A DNA stretch of 64,000 nucleotides. Source: NIOZ-UU13 sp964444135. Lineage in GTDB: Bacteria > Planctomycetota > Phycisphaerae > Sedimentisphaerales > Anaerobacaceae. The notes below the pieces were generated by a model. That model did no database searches. It was given only the letters and a program-made list of their open reading frames with translations, and was not told where the DNA came from. Positions 60,545 through 64,000 of the stretch are shown in pieces (position 1 is the first letter of the stretch; the number at the start of each line of letters is the position of its first letter). Location of the stretch: assembly GCA_964444135.1 (NCBI GenBank), contig CAYUFX010000009.1, positions 1 through 64,000 of the forward strand, given 5' to 3'. The position numbers were made by a program, and so were the translations under genes.

Positions 60545-62160
60545 ATGAAATATAAGAATGTACTTTGTTTATATCCATATTTTAGAGAAACTTCAGCTGC
60601 ATTGGGCTTCTTTCCTCCTACAGGCTTAGAGTATGTGGCTACAGCATTAGAAGGTTATGTAAATGAGATAACACTAATTGATTTAAGACAAGAGAGAGAA
60701 TATCACAATATCGGTGATCTAAGAAATTTTATAAAGAAAAAAAATAGACCTAACGTGCGTGAGTGTTAACTGGAGCTACTACTTTAAGGATGTGTGTAAT
60801 CTAATAAACTATTTACCTGATGACATTAAATTTATTGTTGGTGGACAACATGCTACAGACCACGTGGAAGATATCTTTCAAAAGTGTCCGAATATCGATA
60901 TAATAGTCAGAGGGGAAGGAGAGGAAACAATACAGCAAATAGCTCAAGATGTTGACCTTCAAGATATACTTGGTATCTCTTATAGTTGAGTTTCGCACTT
61001 TTTATTAGAAGAATCCCTTACGAAATAAGGACTTACAAATAATTTGGTAATTTATGCATGTTCGGTAAATCGCTCGAACATTACAAAAATAATTATATTG
61101 TCGTGAAATGGCTCATAAGCTTAAAATTACCCAATTTAACACAATTCAAAAAGTGCGAAAGTTAACTTATAAAAACAATGGCCGTATAATTCATAATCAA
61201 AACAGACCTCTTCCACCAGTAGATAATCTTCGTCATCCCAATCGCCGGCTTAGAAGGACATCCTACTATATTAAATCAAAAGGTGTAAATTTATCCAATA
61301 CAGAATTTGATTCCGTACTCACTGCAAGAGGGTGTCCATATAATTGTAAGTTTTGTACCTTCAATATTAATCCATTAGGACAGAAACGAAATTATTCTGC
61401 ACGCACGCCTGAATCTGTTGTAGAAGAAATAAAGAGTTTAGATGCGGGGGTAATCTTTTTCTCAGATGATAATTTCTTTACTAACTTTAAAAGGTCCCAG
61501 AGACTATGTGATTTAATTATTGAACAGGGCATAAATAAGAAATTCATTGCTCAGGCAAGGCTTGAGATATTTAAGTCTCCTGCTATGTTAAGAAAGGCTG
61601 AAAAGGCAGGGTTTAAAATCATGTTAATTGGTGTAGAATCTCCTCATGACAGGATACTAAAGCAATTAGATAAGGGATTTACATCAAAGGATATCCGCGA
61701 GGCCTTCAAAGTCTTGAGGAATTATGCCTTTTATTATCACTGCTATTTTATTTATGGAAACATTGGAGAAAGCGAAGAGGAGATGTTATATATCCCCCTA
61801 TTCGCGAAGGAAATAGGTGCCGACTCGATTTCTTTTATGAGACTACAAGTACGAAAGTTCTCTCCTCTTAAGGAAATAATAGAAAAGACACCGGGTTATT
61901 ACCTGAGTCCAGGTGGCTTTGTATATTCTGATAGATACAGTATAGATGATTTACATCGAATAAAAAAGGATATAAAACGAGCTTTTTACACCCCCTATCA
62001 GCTTTATAAGATTATCAGGAAACTGTGTAGAATAAAATTTATTACTCTTGTCGACATCTTCGTATTTATTCCACGTTTTCCTGCGCTGCTTTACAGATTA
62101 ATAGCAAGAGAAATCGAAAAAAAAAGAAGAAAAAGAAAAAAGTCAGATAATAAAAAGTAA
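60545..62160 (+). pseudogene. B12-binding radical SAM protein gene, frameshifted and MITE-disrupted
   Basis: The pieces, when joined, make one protein of about 470 aa. N-terminal B12-binding domain (LCLYPYFRETSAALGFFPPT; FIVGGQHATDHVEDIFQKCP) and a radical SAM domain with CPYNCKFC (Cx3Cx2C) and DAGVIFFSDDNFFTNF, similar to BchE/hopanoid-type enzymes. Two lesions are visible: a frameshift at an A8 run (60737-60744) between FIKKK and CVSVNWSYYF, and a 182-bp element (60985-61166) after GISY. The segment downstream from ATG 61108 is open for 350 codons and may be expressed as a truncated protein. The locus is AT-rich compared with its surroundings. Target product unknown. Confidence 0.87.
60985..61166. 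mobile_element. 182-bp MITE-like element with 5-bp target duplication
   Basis: Termini GTTGAGTTTCGCACTTTTT (60985-61003) and AAAAAGTGCGAAAGTTAAC (61148-61166) are inverted with 17 of 19 matches. TTATA stands on both sides (60980-60984 and 61167-61171). Removing the element and one TTATA gives GGTATCTCTTATAAAAACAA, which restores the host frame as GISYKNNGRIIHN. No ORF inside. A hairpin GTTCG...CGAAC lies at about 61059-61078. Confidence 0.93.
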
Positions 62161-62231
62161 CATACAAATAATCAATATAATAGATGCTGGTTAAAGCTCT
62201 TTAAAGTAAGTTGAAGACTAAACTACGACTC

Positions 62232-62567
62232 CTACTCAATCTTTGCAAGTTTTTCTATGACATATTTAGGAAGGTCACGCTTATCGAAGATAAACTTCTG
62301 ATGGCTTATTTCTATTCTATTTAGAGCTCCAGTTCTAATCATTGCAGCTATATCTTTTTGGGCAACATGTTTCCCCCAAAGTTCTGCCAGCTCTTTCTGT
62401 GACATTGGTAAGGTTCTGTACTCAGGCGGTATTTCTTTTGATCGTTCCTCAAGTTTTTTGTCAAGCTCAATTTTCTGCTCCGGCTGCGCTTCCGCTATCC
62501 GTTTAACTTCATCCAAACTTGCCTTGGCTTGACCCGCACGAAATCCCCTAATTTTTGCTTTATACAA
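62232..62567 (-). CDS. Small hypothetical protein with helix-turn-helix-like C-terminus
   Basis: 111 aa from TTG 62567; the frame is open upstream to about 62621 (including NGNWPSDWYEYPEAFEL, which looks coding), where it overlaps the end of secDF out of frame, so a non-ATG start such as ATT at 62618 is possible. The C-terminal half (LPMSQKELAELWGKHVAQKD, then IAAMIRTGALNRIEISHQKF) resembles a helix-turn-helix of the excisionase/MerR sort. No clear ribosome site, no family recognised. It may be coupled to secDF by overlap. Confidence 0.5.
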   Translation of the reverse strand: MYKAKIRGFRAGQAKASLDEVKRIAEAQPEQKIELDKKLEERSKEIPPEYRTLPMSQKELAELWGKHVAQKDIAAMIRTGALNRIEISHQKFIFDKRDLPKYVIEKLAKIE

Positions 62568-62622
62568 TTCAAAAGCTTCGGGATATTCATACCAATCACT
62601 CGGCCAATTTCCATTAATGACG

Positions 62623-64000
62623 CTATTTGCTTTTTTTATTTTGAATTTTTGTGCCGAGCAGCAATATTGGTGCGGCTATTGCAATGGACGAATACGTGCC
62701 TATGATGATGCCGAAGCCGATTGCCAGGGTAAAGCCTCTTAGCCCGGAGCCGCCGAAAATGTACATTATCAGCACAACTATGAATGTTGTGAAGGATGTC
62801 AAAATAGTTCTGGAAATAGTCTGGTTAATGCTGTCGGTGATGACCTGTGGGCTGAGGGAGCGGGCCTTACCGCGGTTTTCCCGAATACGGTCGAAGACGA
62901 CAATTGTATCATTAAGTGAGTACCCAATGAGTGTCAGGAAAGCGGCTATCATTGCCAGGTTGATCTTAAAATCTCCGATTAAAAGTTTTTCGCCGATTGG
63001 TGACGCTGCGATATAGGTGCAGGCGCTAACAGCGCCGAGCGTGATGCACACATCATGTACCAGTGCTGTAATGGCGGCAATGCCGTAGCGGACGTTTCCG
63101 AATCGAATCCATATATAAGTGACGATTGCAAATAACGACAGGACAATGGCAATCAAAGCCCGTTGCTTTTGCTCTGCGCCTACTGAGGGGTCAAATTGCC
63201 TTACGCGAGGCAGTGATGCTTCGAGTCTGGCAGCAGCCAAAACTTTGACCGTTTCGTTTTCAACGAACTGTGTCCATTCATCCTCGGTTAGTTCGCGAAA
63301 ACCCGCCTCCTGTTCTGCGCTTATGTAAACAAAAGAATCTTCGGGCTGGTTTGGTTCTGCCGTAGTTAGATTTGAGCCAAGAATTATATAGGGATACCGA
63401 TTGAGGTTTTGCGTATCGGGCTTGAATTGCAAGGCGTTTAATCTTTGGTTGATATCCTCTAACGTGGCAGGTCGCTCAATTTCACATTCGAGCTTGACCC
63501 CGCCCAGAAAATCAGCCAGTTCGGGGTAAGAGCCTATCAGCTCTTCGGATATTTTTTCCTGGGAGGTGATTTTGGGTTGAAGATTTTGTTGAATTTCCAG
63601 ATCATCTGTGAAAGCAGCTAATATTGCGTTATTGACAACCTCATCAATCCGTGGTTCTGATATATTGGCCTCAGGAATCTCGGGAAAAGCTGCTGTCAGC
63701 ACATCTTTGACCAGCGATTGGTTCATCTGGCTCGTTGTTATTACGAATTGCGCGGGGTTGGCAGTGTCCTGTGTTACGAGCAGATTTTGTAGCTCGCCGC
63801 CAAATTTCGCTTGGGTCTCTGTGATTATTGAGGAAAGCTCCTCAGGTGTTTGCTGGGTGGATTGTGGGAAGGTGATTGTAACCGTCATTTTGTTTGTTTC
63901 CGTGGTGTTGATTTCATATTGCTTGTCTGATTGTCCGATGCTGTAAACGTTTGCCGCTGCAAGAGCAGGATTTTTTAAATCGGTCCCGATTTTATGGATT
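62623..64000 (-). CDS. secF: SecDF protein-export membrane protein, 3' part (SecF module)
   Basis: The frame is open from the window edge (64000) with no stop to TAG at 62623, so this is the C-terminal part of a longer gene, most likely a SecD-SecF fusion; the ATG at 63888 is internal. The visible part has a long periplasmic region (about 255 residues, Gln/Thr/Glu-rich, TITFPQSTQQTPEELSSI) and then six membrane helices with the SecF signature IGYSLNDTIVVFDRIREN, ITDSINQTISRTILTSFTTF and GFTLAIGFGIIIGTYSSIAI. SecDF uses proton flow to pull exported proteins through the Sec channel. The periplasmic part is longer than in E. coli SecF, as in other planctomycetes. Confidence 0.93.
   Translation of the reverse strand, partial: IHKIGTDLKNPALAAANVYSIGQSDKQYEINTTETNKMTVTITFPQSTQQTPEELSSIITETQAKFGGELQNLLVTQDTANPAQFVITTSQMNQSLVKDVLTAAFPEIPEANISEPRIDEVVNNAILAAFTDDLEIQQNLQPKITSQEKISEELIGSYPELADFLGGVKLECEIERPATLEDINQRLNALQFKPDTQNLNRYPYIILGSNLTTAEPNQPEDSFVYISAEQEAGFRELTEDEWTQFVENETVKVLAAARLEASLPRVRQFDPSVGAEQKQRALIAIVLSLFAIVTYIWIRFGNVRYGIAAITALVHDVCITLGAVSACTYIAASPIGEKLLIGDFKINLAMIAAFLTLIGYSLNDTIVVFDRIRENRGKARSLSPQVITDSINQTISRTILTSFTTFIVVLIMYIFGGSGLRGFTLAIGFGIIIGTYSSIAIAAPILLLGTKIQNKKSK

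Overview
The window looks like a chromosomal piece of a planctomycete of the Phycisphaerae/Sedimentisphaerales type. The pointers are a secreted protein ending in a dockerin-like DFNGDGVINLADL motif after a GEVED-type domain, carbohydrate-directed DUF4838 and DUF5060 proteins, a DUF3160 protein, remnants of GLUG and LamG surface proteins, ECF sigma factors each followed by a gene containing an IMKSPI-plus-membrane-segment motif, and a Gram-negative LPS/Kdo gene cluster. This assignment is an inference from gene content; no rRNA or other phylogenetic marker is present, and I see no tRNA or CRISPR array.

Layout. 0-5.3 kb: etfB, etfA, an acyl-CoA dehydrogenase and a HAD phosphatase in one direction (acyl-CoA oxidation and electron transfer). 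5.3-9 kb: gene remnants, a DUF3160 protein and a small membrane protein. 9-13 kb (minus): kdsD, kdsC and a very long LptC/OstA-like protein (Kdo and LPS export). 13-16.5 kb (minus): an HNH-like zinc protein, a HepT/MNT toxin-antitoxin pair in which both genes carry a one-base frameshift, RNase G/E and its usual DUF2344 partner. 16.6-21.3 kb: accessory stretch with a toxin-antitoxin cassette between two 82-bp repeats, AT-rich orphans and a secreted FAD oxidoreductase. 21.4-27.3 kb: wrbA, then (minus) LPG-synthase-like flippase, DUF502, hpf, ptsN, HPr and enzyme I, a regulatory PTS. 27.4-30.6 kb: hisI and a four-repeat secreted protein. 30.8-33.5 kb (minus): cobA-hemD fusion and hemB (tetrapyrrole). 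33.9-38.7 kb: pRiA4b-like zinc protein, ResB/CcsA system II cytochrome c assembly, DUF4838 lipoprotein. 38.9-45.6 kb: two paralogous ECF sigma/membrane-protein pairs, a MEDS-domain kinase lacking the usual phospho-acceptor histidine, a DUF5060 glycoside-hydrolase-like protein. 47.6-54.6 kb: TetR regulator plus tripartite RND efflux operon with a small transporter-associated protein. 54.9-64 kb: 6-phosphogluconolactonase, a two-gene DUF6978/DUF1828-like module, LysM protein, methyltransferase, an internally deleted IS1380 element, a radical SAM gene broken by a 182-bp MITE-like element and a frameshift, a small unknown gene and the 3' part of secDF running off the window.

The most striking feature is repeat biology. 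At least six families of short palindromic or directional interspersed repeats lie between genes, and copies of them also lie in frame inside five coding sequences (acyl-CoA dehydrogenase, LptC/OstA-like, DUF2344, CcsA, TolC-like). In addition there are three MITE-like families with terminal inverted repeats; one insertion shows a clean 5-bp target duplication and exact restoration of the host reading frame when removed, and another abuts a LamG gene remnant. The genome therefore appears to be under continuing bombardment by short non-autonomous elements. The best candidate for an undescribed functional module is the 4-bp-overlapping DUF6978-like/DUF1828-like pair at 56-57.2 kb; the conserved internal start sites in the two sigma-factor-linked genes are the best candidate for an undescribed regulatory device.
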